Shown here: positions 6,192-13,379 of the stretch, piece by piece
Numbering within the stretch: the stretch's first letter is position 1
Layout of the letters: each line of letters starts with the position of its first letter
Source: a virus
IMG/VR virus record: IMGVR_UViG_3300046532_000866
Location: 1-26,952 of that record
Strand: one strand, 5' to 3'
DNA length: 26,952 bases
Position numbers and translations under genes: made by a program
Notes under the pieces: generated by a model
Seen by the model: only the letters and a program-made list of their open reading frames with translations
Databases searched by the model: none
Told to the model about the DNA's origin: nothing

Positions 6192-6249
6192 ACCTAACAA
6201 CTGGGTTTACCAAAACCCTTGCGGGAGGCTAACCCATTGCCCTCTGTAG
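6151..6249 (+). CDS. 32-residue overlapping small protein
   Basis: ATG 6151 is preceded by GAGGAG at 6138-6143 with 7-nt spacing, one of the best ribosome binding sites in the region. The frame reads MSGKPLDLNEKPTKPNNWVY then QNPCGRLTHCPL, ending with TAG 6247-6249. Proline, asparagine and two cysteines suggest a small structured or metal-binding peptide. It overlaps the end of the 6003 gene and the start of the GIY-YIG-like gene. It is supported by start signal and position only. Confidence 0.5.
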   Translation: MSGKPLDLNEKPTKPNNWVYQNPCGRLTHCPL

Positions 6250-6611
6250 GAAAATATAACGAAACCTTCTTTAAAAATCATCCCGAAGTAGCAGAGCGCG
6301 AAGGTGTTCTGTATGGTGTCGTCTTAGTAAATAAGGAGACATACGAAAGGGAAGTGATTAAAGTTGGAATCGCTAGTGGGAAGGACTGGCGACACGTTTT
6401 AAAGCGTAGCCGAGGGTTCAAAGGTTATGACTTAAGAATTCAGCGAACCTGGAGTAGTACTCTATACGAAGTATTTTGTATGGAACAAATGCTTCACGCT
6501 AAGTACATAAGTGATAAATTAGAGCCTGCTCACAAGTTTGGAGGACATACAGAATGTTTCCAGATCACGAGCAAAATATTGGAGGATTTCCCAAAAAAAT
6601 GGAAACAGTAG
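6237..6611 (+). CDS. GIY-YIG-like nuclease-fold protein
   Basis: 124 residues from TTG 6237, which lies 9 nt after GGGAGG (6223-6228). TTG 6219 is an alternative, and the frame is closed by a stop at 6195-6197. The pattern GVLYGVVLVNKETYEREVIK, VGIASGK, then an R and a C-terminal EVFCMEQMLHAKYI and FGGHTECFQ resembles divergent GIY-YIG domains of the phage T5orf172/MUG113 type. There the G-x-Y, K-[IV]-G and downstream E-x-x-x-H make the nuclease core. It may be a free-standing nuclease or homing-type enzyme, and it sits between the two ligase halves. The match is by pattern, so medium confidence. Confidence 0.55.
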   Translation: MPSVGKYNETFFKNHPEVAEREGVLYGVVLVNKETYEREVIKVGIASGKDWRHVLKRSRGFKGYDLRIQRTWSSTLYEVFCMEQMLHAKYISDKLEPAHKFGGHTECFQITSKILEDFPKKWKQ

Positions 6612-6742
6612 TGATAGACAAGGAAAGGTATGTAGAGTCTCAAAAAGAATCATACAAACACAAATTCGAGGGCTGGTACTGGCATAGTGAGCTTAAAAAA
6701 TTTTATAGATGGGACGACTTGCCAAAATATGCACATAAATAA
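6599..6742 (+). CDS. 47-residue small protein
   Basis: ATG 6599 lies within the end of the GIY-YIG-like gene. GTG 6611 in a TAGTG overlap is an alternative. The nearest ribosome binding site is GGAGG at 6581-6585, a long spacing. The sequence is basic and aromatic (VESQKESYKHKFEGWYWHSE, FYRWDDLPKYAHK). No family is recognised. The reading frame ends 14 bp inside the oxygenase gene, consistent with coupled translation. Confidence 0.5.
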   Translation: METVVIDKERYVESQKESYKHKFEGWYWHSELKKFYRWDDLPKYAHK

Positions 6743-7286
6743 AGTTGGATGGACATACTTTTCAGTAGTTGAGAACTTCTTGACCGCTGAAGAGTGTAAG
6801 TGTATAATTGACTCAATTAAAGAATGGCAGTTGACTCAAATCCCAGCGGGTAAATACTCGGGTAGGGACTTCGGAGATGTAAGAAGAAAGCTCGGAGTAC
6901 CCCCAAAATTACTATACAAGGACAAATTTGACTGGATTTTTGGCAAATTTAACCACAATTCGTACAAATTTAACCTAATTGATAAGCATTCACATATGGT
7001 GAATCAGTATCACAAAGGAGATATTCTTGAATACCACACGGATGAGCACGAAACTGTCGAAGACTTATTCAAGGGAACTCCCGCTAATAGACTTAGCTGC
7101 TGTATCTACTTGAATGATAATTTTGAGGGTGGAGAGTTTGAACTTGAAGGTATAGATAAGTGGAAGCCGCAGATAGGAACAGCAATTATATTCCCAAGTG
7201 CACAGAGCCACAGAAGTAATTATGTTCGTAGTGGCACTAAGTTTAATTATACAGTTTGGAAGAAAGGGGTAAGAGGTGCTTATTAA
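6729..7286 (+). CDS. 2OG-Fe(II) dioxygenase (prolyl-4-hydroxylase / PKHD type)
   Basis: 185 residues from ATG 6729. An in-frame start at 6687 would add 14 residues. The N-terminus YFSVVENFLTAEECKCIIDS is typical of P4H-like enzymes. The Fe(II) triad is visible as H103 and D105 (EYHTDEH) and H161 (QSHRSNYV), with 2OG likely bound by K171 in GTKFNYTVW instead of the usual Arg. Core strands RLSCCIYLND, FEGGEFEL and GTAIIFPS are present, so the enzyme looks active. Substrate unknown: protein, nucleotide or small molecule are all possible. Its last 11 bp overlap the carbamoyltransferase start, a tight coupling that hints at hydroxylation followed by O-carbamoylation. Confidence 0.87.
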   Translation: MHINKVGWTYFSVVENFLTAEECKCIIDSIKEWQLTQIPAGKYSGRDFGDVRRKLGVPPKLLYKDKFDWIFGKFNHNSYKFNLIDKHSHMVNQYHKGDILEYHTDEHETVEDLFKGTPANRLSCCIYLNDNFEGGEFELEGIDKWKPQIGTAIIFPSAQSHRSNYVRSGTKFNYTVWKKGVRGAY

Positions 7287-8631
7287 AGGGATATCTGAGG
7301 GGTTTCATGATGCCTCAGTAGCATTAGTTCAAGATAACCAGATTCTATGGGCTAAACATGCCGAGAGGACTACAAGGAAGAAGAACGACAGAACCAACCC
7401 AGCGTCTTTACGAAATGTAGACGCAGATGCATCAGTTTTCTATGAAAACGTACCGATGAAAAACTTAAGACGTGCCAAGTTTGGTCAATCTCTTCTTTCG
7501 ACAAAAATATTTGATGAATGTGATTATAGCTTATTTCATCACGAAAGCCACGCAGCAGGAGCGTTCTATACCTCACCTTTTGATAAGGATGTTGTATGTC
7601 TCGTGATCGATGCGATTGGAGAGTGGACAACCAGCAGTATTTGGATATATCAGAATAAAAAATTGAAGAAAGTATATGAAGATTCATATCCACATAGTAT
7701 TGGCCTGTTCTATAGTGCTATAACGAAGCGTATTGGTTTGAAACCAAACGAAGATGAATATATAACTATGGGAATGGCGGCATACGGAGAGCCTTGTATT
7801 GATATGAGATATTGTTTCAATAAGTGGGCAAATTGGCATAAAGGATTTTCCCTAGATGACTTCAAAGGACACAGACCTGAAGATATAGCCGCAAGTGCCC
7901 AGTTACACGTCGAGGATGCAATACACAAGTTAGTAAGTGCAGCCTCCCATTGGGGAAAGAATTTATGTTATGCAGGTGGGGTTGCCCTCAACTGTGTAGC
8001 GAACAGCAAATTATTACACCAGTACTTTGACAATGTTTGGATTTATCCTAACCCTGGCGATGCTGGTAGTAGTTTAGGTGCGGCGTTAGGCTATAACAAT
8101 AAGAAAGTAGAATATAGTCCGTACTTAGGAACTAACATTGATAACGAGGTTAACCCCCGAGAAGTGGTTGACTATATATTAAAAAAGAAAGTAGTTGGAG
8201 TAGCAAATGGGAAAGCGGAATTCGGACCAAGAGCCTTGGGGAATCGATCTCTACTTGGTGATGTACGCTTTGATATTAAGCGTACTGTTAATAGAATTAA
8301 AAGACGCCAGAACTTCAGACCCTTTGCCCCAGCAATCCTGTCAGAGTTCGCAGACGAATACTTTGAAGGACAAATGAACGAGTACATGCAGTATACTGCT
8401 CAAGCAAAGCACGATTACTCTAGCGTAACTCATGTAGATGGCAGTGCCAGAGTGCAGATTGTAACCCCAGAGTGCACAAGCATACTCAGACCTATATTAG
8501 AAGAATATTATGAAAAGACTAAAGTACCTATGTTACTAAATACAAGTTTAAATATCAAAGGGCAACCAATGGTAGACACTTGGCAGGATGCTTTAGACTT
8601 CCAGAAGATGTACGGAGTTAAAGTATTTTGA
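7276..8631 (+). CDS. O-carbamoyltransferase, NodU/CmcH/TobZ family
   Basis: 451 residues from GTG 7276, with AAAGGGG at 7263-7269 as ribosome binding site. The Kae1-like N-domain shows GISEGFHDASVALV, the metal-binding H88-x3-H92 (HHESHAAG), YSAITKRIGLKPNEDE, ITMGMAAYGEP and GGVALNCVAN. The YrdC-like C-domain shows FGPRALGNRSLLGD, RQNFRPFAPAIL and MLLNTSLNIKGQPMVD. The family transfers the carbamoyl group of carbamoyl phosphate, via carbamoyl-AMP, onto a hydroxyl. It is shorter than the usual 550-600 residues but keeps all core blocks. Metavirome work has linked phage members to carbamoylation of 5-hydroxymethylcytosine. No hydroxymethylase is visible here, so the acceptor is open. Confidence 0.93.
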   Translation: MLIKGISEGFHDASVALVQDNQILWAKHAERTTRKKNDRTNPASLRNVDADASVFYENVPMKNLRRAKFGQSLLSTKIFDECDYSLFHHESHAAGAFYTSPFDKDVVCLVIDAIGEWTTSSIWIYQNKKLKKVYEDSYPHSIGLFYSAITKRIGLKPNEDEYITMGMAAYGEPCIDMRYCFNKWANWHKGFSLDDFKGHRPEDIAASAQLHVEDAIHKLVSAASHWGKNLCYAGGVALNCVANSKLLHQYFDNVWIYPNPGDAGSSLGAALGYNNKKVEYSPYLGTNIDNEVNPREVVDYILKKKVVGVANGKAEFGPRALGNRSLLGDVRFDIKRTVNRIKRRQNFRPFAPAILSEFADEYFEGQMNEYMQYTAQAKHDYSSVTHVDGSARVQIVTPECTSILRPILEEYYEKTKVPMLLNTSLNIKGQPMVDTWQDALDFQKMYGVKVF

Positions 8632-9563
8632 GTATCTTATTCGCAGGTTGTAGCTTCACAAATGGCATGGAGCTAAAGGACAAGAAAGTAGACAGGTTCA
8701 GTCAGATAGTTGCTAGAGAGTTTGGAATGCTTGAGTGGAACGAAGGAAAGATTGGGGCAGGTAACGACTACATACAGCGAAGTGTATTCAATGCAGTCCT
8801 AGGAAATAAGAAACATTATAGTACCGCAATTAAGAATATAAAAGTAATAAAACATACTTATGACTCAAGTCCTACAGATACTAGACCCACCTATCCTCTG
8901 GTAGAGGGTGCAATGAAAGACGGATACTATGAACAAGTAATCCAGTCTAGTAGGGATTCTAATGGGGCAGGTACCCCTGATCTTGTAGTATGTATGTGGT
9001 CTGGCATAAACAGACACGAACTACTTAGACTTTCTAGTATTACTAATAATTGGAGTTGGGTTGTTAATACTTGGGCATCCTTCGGCTTAGATCTAAAGAC
9101 TCTGAGGGCTACACCAGATAGTCTACCCTATATAGACAAACAATTCGCAGAGAGTGGTGATGGTCTAATCGTAGCAGGATATCTAAAGCGTATTAGAAAT
9201 GCACACATGAATCTTAGACTAACTATTGGACATATGCTCTCAGTAAAGTACCTTTTAGAAGCTAAAGGAATTCCTCAGCTTCACTATTTATTCTCGCAAG
9301 GGCAGTACAGACCCCTTCTTCCAGTACTTGACTGGGACACTTTCGAGAATACTAATGTATGGTGGGATTCACTAGACTTAAGCAAGGATCAGTTAGTTGC
9401 AGAATTGCCTGTTTTAAAATCAGAAGGTTTTTATGATCTGACTAAAAGACTAAAATTACCTATAGGTCCAAAGGATCACCCCCTAGAACAAGCCCACGCG
9501 CATATGGCGAGGCGCATCATAACGGATATAAAAAATAATGAATTTAATACAGCGTTTGATTAA
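8628..9563 (+). CDS. SGNH/GDSL-like hydrolase
   Basis: 311 residues from TTG 8628, overlapping the upstream stop as TTGA. Block I is FAGCSFTNGMEL with the putative nucleophile Ser (GDS replaced by GCS). The GAGNDYI segment fits block II (conserved Gly) and DLVVCMWSGINRHELL fits block III (Asn). The C-terminal GPKDHPLEQAHAHMA supplies the D-x-x-H catalytic pair (D-H-P). This architecture is common in cyanophage and other marine phage proteins annotated as GDSL-like lipases or esterases. Substrate is unknown, possibly host polysaccharide or lipid esters or deacylation of a modified metabolite. It follows the carbamoyltransferase without a gap. Confidence 0.75.
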   Translation: MSILFAGCSFTNGMELKDKKVDRFSQIVAREFGMLEWNEGKIGAGNDYIQRSVFNAVLGNKKHYSTAIKNIKVIKHTYDSSPTDTRPTYPLVEGAMKDGYYEQVIQSSRDSNGAGTPDLVVCMWSGINRHELLRLSSITNNWSWVVNTWASFGLDLKTLRATPDSLPYIDKQFAESGDGLIVAGYLKRIRNAHMNLRLTIGHMLSVKYLLEAKGIPQLHYLFSQGQYRPLLPVLDWDTFENTNVWWDSLDLSKDQLVAELPVLKSEGFYDLTKRLKLPIGPKDHPLEQAHAHMARRIITDIKNNEFNTAFD

Positions 9564-9675
9564 GAAAATCAAAATACTATACTTCGAGTGGCAGTTGCGT
9601 AGAAACTACACACCAGACACCTATGTCTATGAAGATGACGAAATTTTCGAACCCGAAGAAGAAAGTCAGGAATAA
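9538..9675 (+). CDS. 45-residue small protein
   Basis: ATG 9538 overlaps the end of the hydrolase gene and the stop TAA is at 9673-9675. The N-terminal half is amphipathic and basic (MNLIQRLIKKIKILYFEWQL), while the C-terminal half is strongly acidic (YVYEDDEIFEPEEESQE). The polarised charge distribution is unusual for random sequence and fits a small binding protein or host-factor inhibitor. The frame fills an otherwise empty 110-bp gap before promoter P5. The ribosome binding site is weak. Confidence 0.5.
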   Translation: MNLIQRLIKKIKILYFEWQLRRNYTPDTYVYEDDEIFEPEEESQE

Positions 9676-9686
9676 AAATATAGTTC

Positions 9687-9715
9687 TTGACAAGAGGTTA
9701 AATTTCCTCTATAAT
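9687..9715 (+). promoter_or_regulatory. sigma70-type promoter P5
   Basis: ATAGTTC then TTGACA at 9687-9692, 17 bp spacer, TATAAT at 9710-9715. The predicted +1 is near 9722, about 30 nt before the ligase B ATG, with an AAGAGAAAAG purine tract as ribosome binding site. Confidence 0.93.
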
Positions 9716-9751
9716 ATACAATATAAATAAGAAAAGAGAAAAGAAATCTAA

Positions 9752-10507
9752 ATGAGTCAAATTTTACCACCAACTACCTGTCCTTCCTGTGAAGAAGAAG
9801 TATCTTGGGTCGGAGACCTAATTTACTGTCTTAACAAGATATGTCCAGCACAATGGAGTAAAAAACTCGAACATTTCGGAAAAAATCTTAAAATCAAAGG
9901 ATTCGGTCCTGCTTGCATTAGTAAGTTAGGAATCGAAGACTACCCAGAGCTGTACAAGCTTACAGTTGAGGATATTTCCTCAAGACTAGGTTCAGAGAAG
10001 TTGGCTAGTAATCTAATCGCTGAGATTGAGAAATCAAAATCAGTTGACTTACAGACCTTACTGCCAGCTTTTTCTATACCACTTTTCGGTCGGTCAGCCT
10101 CTCAAAAGTTATGCGAGACAATATCTTCACTAGATGATGTCTCTGAGAAAAGTTGTGCCGAAGCCGGTATCGGTCCGAAAGCGACAGCAAACCTTCTGCA
10201 ATGGTTAGAAGACGAATTTAAACCTAATAGTTATAAAACGACCCTTCCCTTTACTTTCTCGGCAACGAGATTCGTTAAAAGAGAGATTATAGGGACAGTT
10301 TGTATTAGTGGTAGACTCAATTCATATCCCAGCAAAGCTCGTGCCGCAGAGGCTCTGGAAAAATACGGCTTTGCCGTAAAAAACAGTCTGACAAAGGACT
10401 GCACTCACCTTATAAATGAGTCAGGAATTGAATCAGCCAAAACTAAGGCAGCGCAAGATCGCGGTGTCATAATCATAACAAACATTTTAAACTTAATTGG
10501 AGAATAA
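9752..10507 (+). CDS. ligB: NAD+-dependent DNA ligase, zinc finger/HhH/BRCT half (subunit B)
   Basis: 251 residues. The Cys4 zinc finger uses C10, C13, C26 and C31 (TTCPSCEEE, YCLNKICPAQ) and matches the LigA C-x-N-x-x-CPAQ block. Helix-hairpin-helix repeats follow from about 45 to 160 (KIKGFGPACISKLGIEDYPE, GIGPKATANLLQWLE). A BRCT domain occupies about 178-250 (GTVCISGRLNSYPSKARAAE, GFAVKNSLTKDCTHLI). It contains no nucleotidyltransferase domain and would act with the half at 5056. It has its own promoter of the same class, so the two halves could be co-expressed although about 3.7 kb apart. T5 is the precedent for a two-subunit ligase. Confidence 0.93.
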   Translation: MSQILPPTTCPSCEEEVSWVGDLIYCLNKICPAQWSKKLEHFGKNLKIKGFGPACISKLGIEDYPELYKLTVEDISSRLGSEKLASNLIAEIEKSKSVDLQTLLPAFSIPLFGRSASQKLCETISSLDDVSEKSCAEAGIGPKATANLLQWLEDEFKPNSYKTTLPFTFSATRFVKREIIGTVCISGRLNSYPSKARAAEALEKYGFAVKNSLTKDCTHLINESGIESAKTKAAQDRGVIIITNILNLIGE

Positions 10508-10509
10508 AA

Positions 10510-11232
10510 ATGGCATTACCAAAATGGACAGATGAACGAACTTCATCTCTAGAGAGCTTCGTCGGCTCTGAAAGCCCCGTATCACAAGTTACTGTAGCTA
10601 GCGCTGCAACTGAACTAGAAACTTCTGTAAGAAGCATCAGTTCTAAACTTAGAAAAATGGGCTACGACGTAGAACTTGCTTCATCTAGCAACACTAAATC
10701 TTTTAGTGACGCACAAGAAGCTACCCTATCTGCATTCGTTACTGATAACTCAGGATCGTACACATATGCAGAAATCGCAGCAAACTTTGAAGGCGCAGCT
10801 TTTTCAGCTAAGTCAATTCAAGGAAAAATCCTTTCAATGCAACTTACCGAGCACGTTAAACCTGCCCCTAAAGTTGAATCTGTAAAGACTTATAACGAGT
10901 CTGAAGAAGGTACTTTCGTAACTATGGTTAACGATGGTGCATTCATTGAAGAGATTGCTGAAAGCCTAGGTAAGAGTGTAAACTCTATCCGAGGAAAAGC
11001 ACTTTCATTGTTAAGAGCTGGCGAAATTAACGCTATCCCTAAGCAGAAAGAAACTAAAGGTTCAGGCAAAGCAGACCCTTTAGCTGACATCCAAATTGAC
11101 GGCATGACTGTAGACGCTATTGCTGACTCGATTGGCAAAACTGTAAGGGGTGTTAAAACCATGCTTACGAGACGTGGCTTAGTATGCGCAGACTATGACG
11201 GATCAGCTAGAAAAGAAAGAGTTACATCTTAA
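10510..11232 (+). CDS. four-repeat HTH (SANT/Myb-like) DNA-binding protein
   Basis: 240 residues from ATG 10510, with GGAGAA just upstream. Four helical repeats are visible, starting at about KWTDERTSSLESFVG, KSFSDAQEATLSAFVTD, KTYNESEEGTFVTMV and near ADIQIDGMTVDAIADS. Each ends in a putative recognition helix of the form S-[VI]-[RK]-x-[IK]-x-x-[KM]-L (TSVRSISSKLRKMG; NSIRGKALSLL; RGVKTMLTRRGL). Repeat 4 closely resembles the domain of the protein at 3789 (MILTRAGVYV against TMLTRRGLVC), so the two are paralogues. Multiple tandem units suggest cooperative or bipartite DNA binding. It lies between ligB (2-bp gap) and a strong terminator. Regulator or DNA-coating role is inference. Confidence 0.78.
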   Translation: MALPKWTDERTSSLESFVGSESPVSQVTVASAATELETSVRSISSKLRKMGYDVELASSSNTKSFSDAQEATLSAFVTDNSGSYTYAEIAANFEGAAFSAKSIQGKILSMQLTEHVKPAPKVESVKTYNESEEGTFVTMVNDGAFIEEIAESLGKSVNSIRGKALSLLRAGEINAIPKQKETKGSGKADPLADIQIDGMTVDAIADSIGKTVRGVKTMLTRRGLVCADYDGSARKERVTS

Positions 11233-11254
11233 CTAACTTTTAATTGTCAAGATC

Positions 11255-11285
11255 GCAAGGGGGGTTCGCTCCTCTTGCTTTTTCT
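11255..11285 (+). terminator. rho-independent terminator
   Basis: A 10-bp stem, GCAAGGGGGG (11255-11264) paired with CTCCTCTTGC (11269-11278) with two G-U pairs, closed by TTCG and followed by TTTTTCTT. It ends the P5 unit (ligB and the HTH-repeat gene). Confidence 0.95.
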
Positions 11286-11296
11286 TGGGAGAGATT

Positions 11297-12658
11297 ATGA
11301 CAGTAGAAAGTGCACTTATAAAACAACTTTTATCGCAAGGAGATTTCGAGACTTGGAACAAATTACAAGTCCATTATTTCCCTGAAGGCGAATACCAAAA
11401 GATTTGGAAGGTCGTGGACAAGCACGTCCATAAATTTCATGCTTTACCTACCTTTGAGGATTTAAAGTATGAGATTCGTTCAAGAGAACTTCAAGAGAAA
11501 ATCTTTGCGATAGAAGCTGTGGAGACAGATACTCCAGCGCACGAACTATTAGAATATCTTAAGGATTCATTCACACAGAATGAAATCCTAGCCAAGATAG
11601 AACATTATTTAGACGAAACAATCTCCGTAGCAGATGCTAAGGAGAACATAGACTATCTTCAAGAGATGGTCGTACAAGTTCAAGATCGAGTTAATACTGC
11701 CGATGATTCCGACACAATGGATCAGGTAGAATTATTCGATTCTGAAGAAGATTTAGCAAAGTATCTAGGTCTAGGCTTAAACCAAGACTACGATATAAGC
11801 TATCAATTCTCTCCCAAAGACCTGGTCATTGTGGGGGCGCAACGAGGTCACGGAAAATCTTTTGCTTGCTGTAATATGGCTGTCAATGCCCAGCAATCAG
11901 GACGTTCCGTGCTTTACTTTACAATCGAGATGGATCAACGACCTATTCTGCAAAGAATGTGTAGTATGTCCACAGGTGTTCCACTAGGCAGACTTATAAA
12001 GAGAAATCTATATGAGAAAGAGTGGAAGAAAATTGGTAATTGGTGGGCGGATAGGTTTGACGGAGGCACAGAAGTCCTAGCGGACTGGAATGTCGCTGAA
12101 GACTTTGATAAGTTCCATTATGCACTAACTCGAAAATGTAAACTAAAGAAAACGGCTCAGTTAGATGTATTCTATGATCCTTCTCTTACACTTGCTAAGA
12201 TTATTAGTACAGTTAGACAGAAGAAGATAGAATACCCCGATCTGGGTATGGTAATTGTAGATTATCTAAACCAAGTGCGTCGCCACAATGCTCCTAGTCG
12301 CTCTGGTCAGTACGAGTGGACTGAACAAATAGAGATTTCTAAGGGATTGAAGTCACTCGCCCAGGACCAAGAAGTACTAGTCATATCAGCGTTCCAAACT
12401 GACCCTAAAGGTCAAGTAAGATTCTCGAAAGGTATCGAAGATGCCGTAGATGCATCGTTTTTACTTGAACATTGGGGCAAAGAGGAGAACGCTATCAAAT
12501 TCAAATGTAATAAAATGCGTAGTGGAGAGATGCAATCGTTCGTCTCTGAGATTGATTGGGAAACCCTCAAGATCGGACCACACTCTGCATTAGACCCCGA
12601 TGAAAGAGCTGCAATGAAAGAGTCCATGAATACGGGGGAAGATTATAGTGATCTATAA
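11297..12658 (+). CDS. replicative DNA helicase, DnaB-like (RecA-fold)
   Basis: 453 residues. ATG 11297 follows GGGAGAG at 11287-11293. A TTG at 11285 in the same frame lies upstream of that site and is less likely. The helical N-domain (ALIKQLLSQGDFETWNKL) is followed by a linker and the RecA-like motor. Its motifs are Walker A GAQRGHGKS, H1a-type FTIEMDQRP, Walker B GMVIVDYLNQ, a Q-containing VISAFQTDPKG and C-terminal FKCNKMRSGE. DnaB enzymes unwind DNA 5' to 3' as hexamers and recruit primase. The separate primase at 14726 is the obvious partner. The end overlaps the next gene by 11 bp. No promoter is visible in the 12-bp gap after the terminator, so expression may rely on read-through. 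Confidence 0.92.
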   Translation: MTVESALIKQLLSQGDFETWNKLQVHYFPEGEYQKIWKVVDKHVHKFHALPTFEDLKYEIRSRELQEKIFAIEAVETDTPAHELLEYLKDSFTQNEILAKIEHYLDETISVADAKENIDYLQEMVVQVQDRVNTADDSDTMDQVELFDSEEDLAKYLGLGLNQDYDISYQFSPKDLVIVGAQRGHGKSFACCNMAVNAQQSGRSVLYFTIEMDQRPILQRMCSMSTGVPLGRLIKRNLYEKEWKKIGNWWADRFDGGTEVLADWNVAEDFDKFHYALTRKCKLKKTAQLDVFYDPSLTLAKIISTVRQKKIEYPDLGMVIVDYLNQVRRHNAPSRSGQYEWTEQIEISKGLKSLAQDQEVLVISAFQTDPKGQVRFSKGIEDAVDASFLLEHWGKEENAIKFKCNKMRSGEMQSFVSEIDWETLKIGPHSALDPDERAAMKESMNTGEDYSDL

Positions 12659-13379
12659 TAATAATTACCGTGATTTCCAAGTAGGCATATTTGCCATAGA
12701 CATAGATGAAAAGTTCTTTAGTTACTTCCCTAAGAAGTGGCAACATGCTAAAGCCGCTGAAAGTTGGCTTAGGCACAATGAACACAGAATTTACTTACGA
12801 CTATGGACGTTCATAGATTCAGTTCTAGAACGACATAATAATGGGAAAATGGGCTTCCGTGACCCCATAATTGTATGGAGCAATATAGAAACTAAAGAAT
12901 TTAACATTCACCCAGGAGCAAATAGAATATTATTAAAAATGCTTTTACCAGAGGTTAGGCAAGTAGGTTGGGTAATAGACTCAACGTGCGCTAGTAGAGA
13001 CCAGTACAAAGGTATTTTTAATAACATTAAAGAAATTCAGAGAGATAATCAAGGCAATAACTTAATTCTCTGGAATGCTCATCATAGAACAGGCAGGGGA
13101 GGTACAGATCAGTATGATTTCTCCCTAGTCTCAGATAAGTATTTAGGTAACTCTACCTACGATACCCACGAACGCAGAGATAGATGGCTAAAAATAAGAC
13201 GCAGAAAGGGATTTGCTTGTTATGTAAACGATAAATTTATATATAATATAGGCGAACCCAAGTTTGATGATAAGTATAATATAACTACCCCTATGGGTAT
13301 CTATCAGTTGTTTTTACACTACTTTTTCGGGTACTCTTTAGATAGGTGGAAAACTAAGTATTTCAGGAGAAAATTATGA
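12648..13379 (+). CDS. conserved marine-phage protein, unknown function
   Basis: 243 residues from GTG 12648, with GGGGGAA at 12634-12640. It is very rich in aromatic and basic residues (YRDFQVGIFAIDIDEKFFSY, KAAESWLRHNEHRIYLRLWT, DRWLKIRRRKGFACYV). The order of motifs (DPIIVWSN, KEFNIHPGANR, VGWVIDSTCASRDQY) recalls an uncharacterised protein encoded near replication genes in marine phages. Recurrent histidines and arginines (HHRTGRGG) suggest nucleic-acid or phosphate contact, but no catalytic signature was found. It overlaps the helicase gene and ends as ATGA with the cupin gene. Confidence 0.68.
   Translation: MIYNNNYRDFQVGIFAIDIDEKFFSYFPKKWQHAKAAESWLRHNEHRIYLRLWTFIDSVLERHNNGKMGFRDPIIVWSNIETKEFNIHPGANRILLKMLLPEVRQVGWVIDSTCASRDQYKGIFNNIKEIQRDNQGNNLILWNAHHRTGRGGTDQYDFSLVSDKYLGNSTYDTHERRDRWLKIRRRKGFACYVNDKFIYNIGEPKFDDKYNITTPMGIYQLFLHYFFGYSLDRWKTKYFRRKL

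Noticed and set aside
7276-8631. Reading the carbamoyltransferase as a Kae1/TsaD tRNA modification enzyme
   Set aside because: The N-domain shares the Kae1-like fold, but the sequence has the carbamoyltransferase C-terminal blocks (FGPRALGNRSLLGD, RPFAPAIL) and a length unlike TsaD.
10676-10885. Plus-strand 69-codon frame inside the HTH-repeat gene
   Set aside because: It is out of frame with a well-supported gene, has no start signal and a low-complexity Leu/Thr-rich translation. The frames at 17733 and 19283 are rejected for the same reason.
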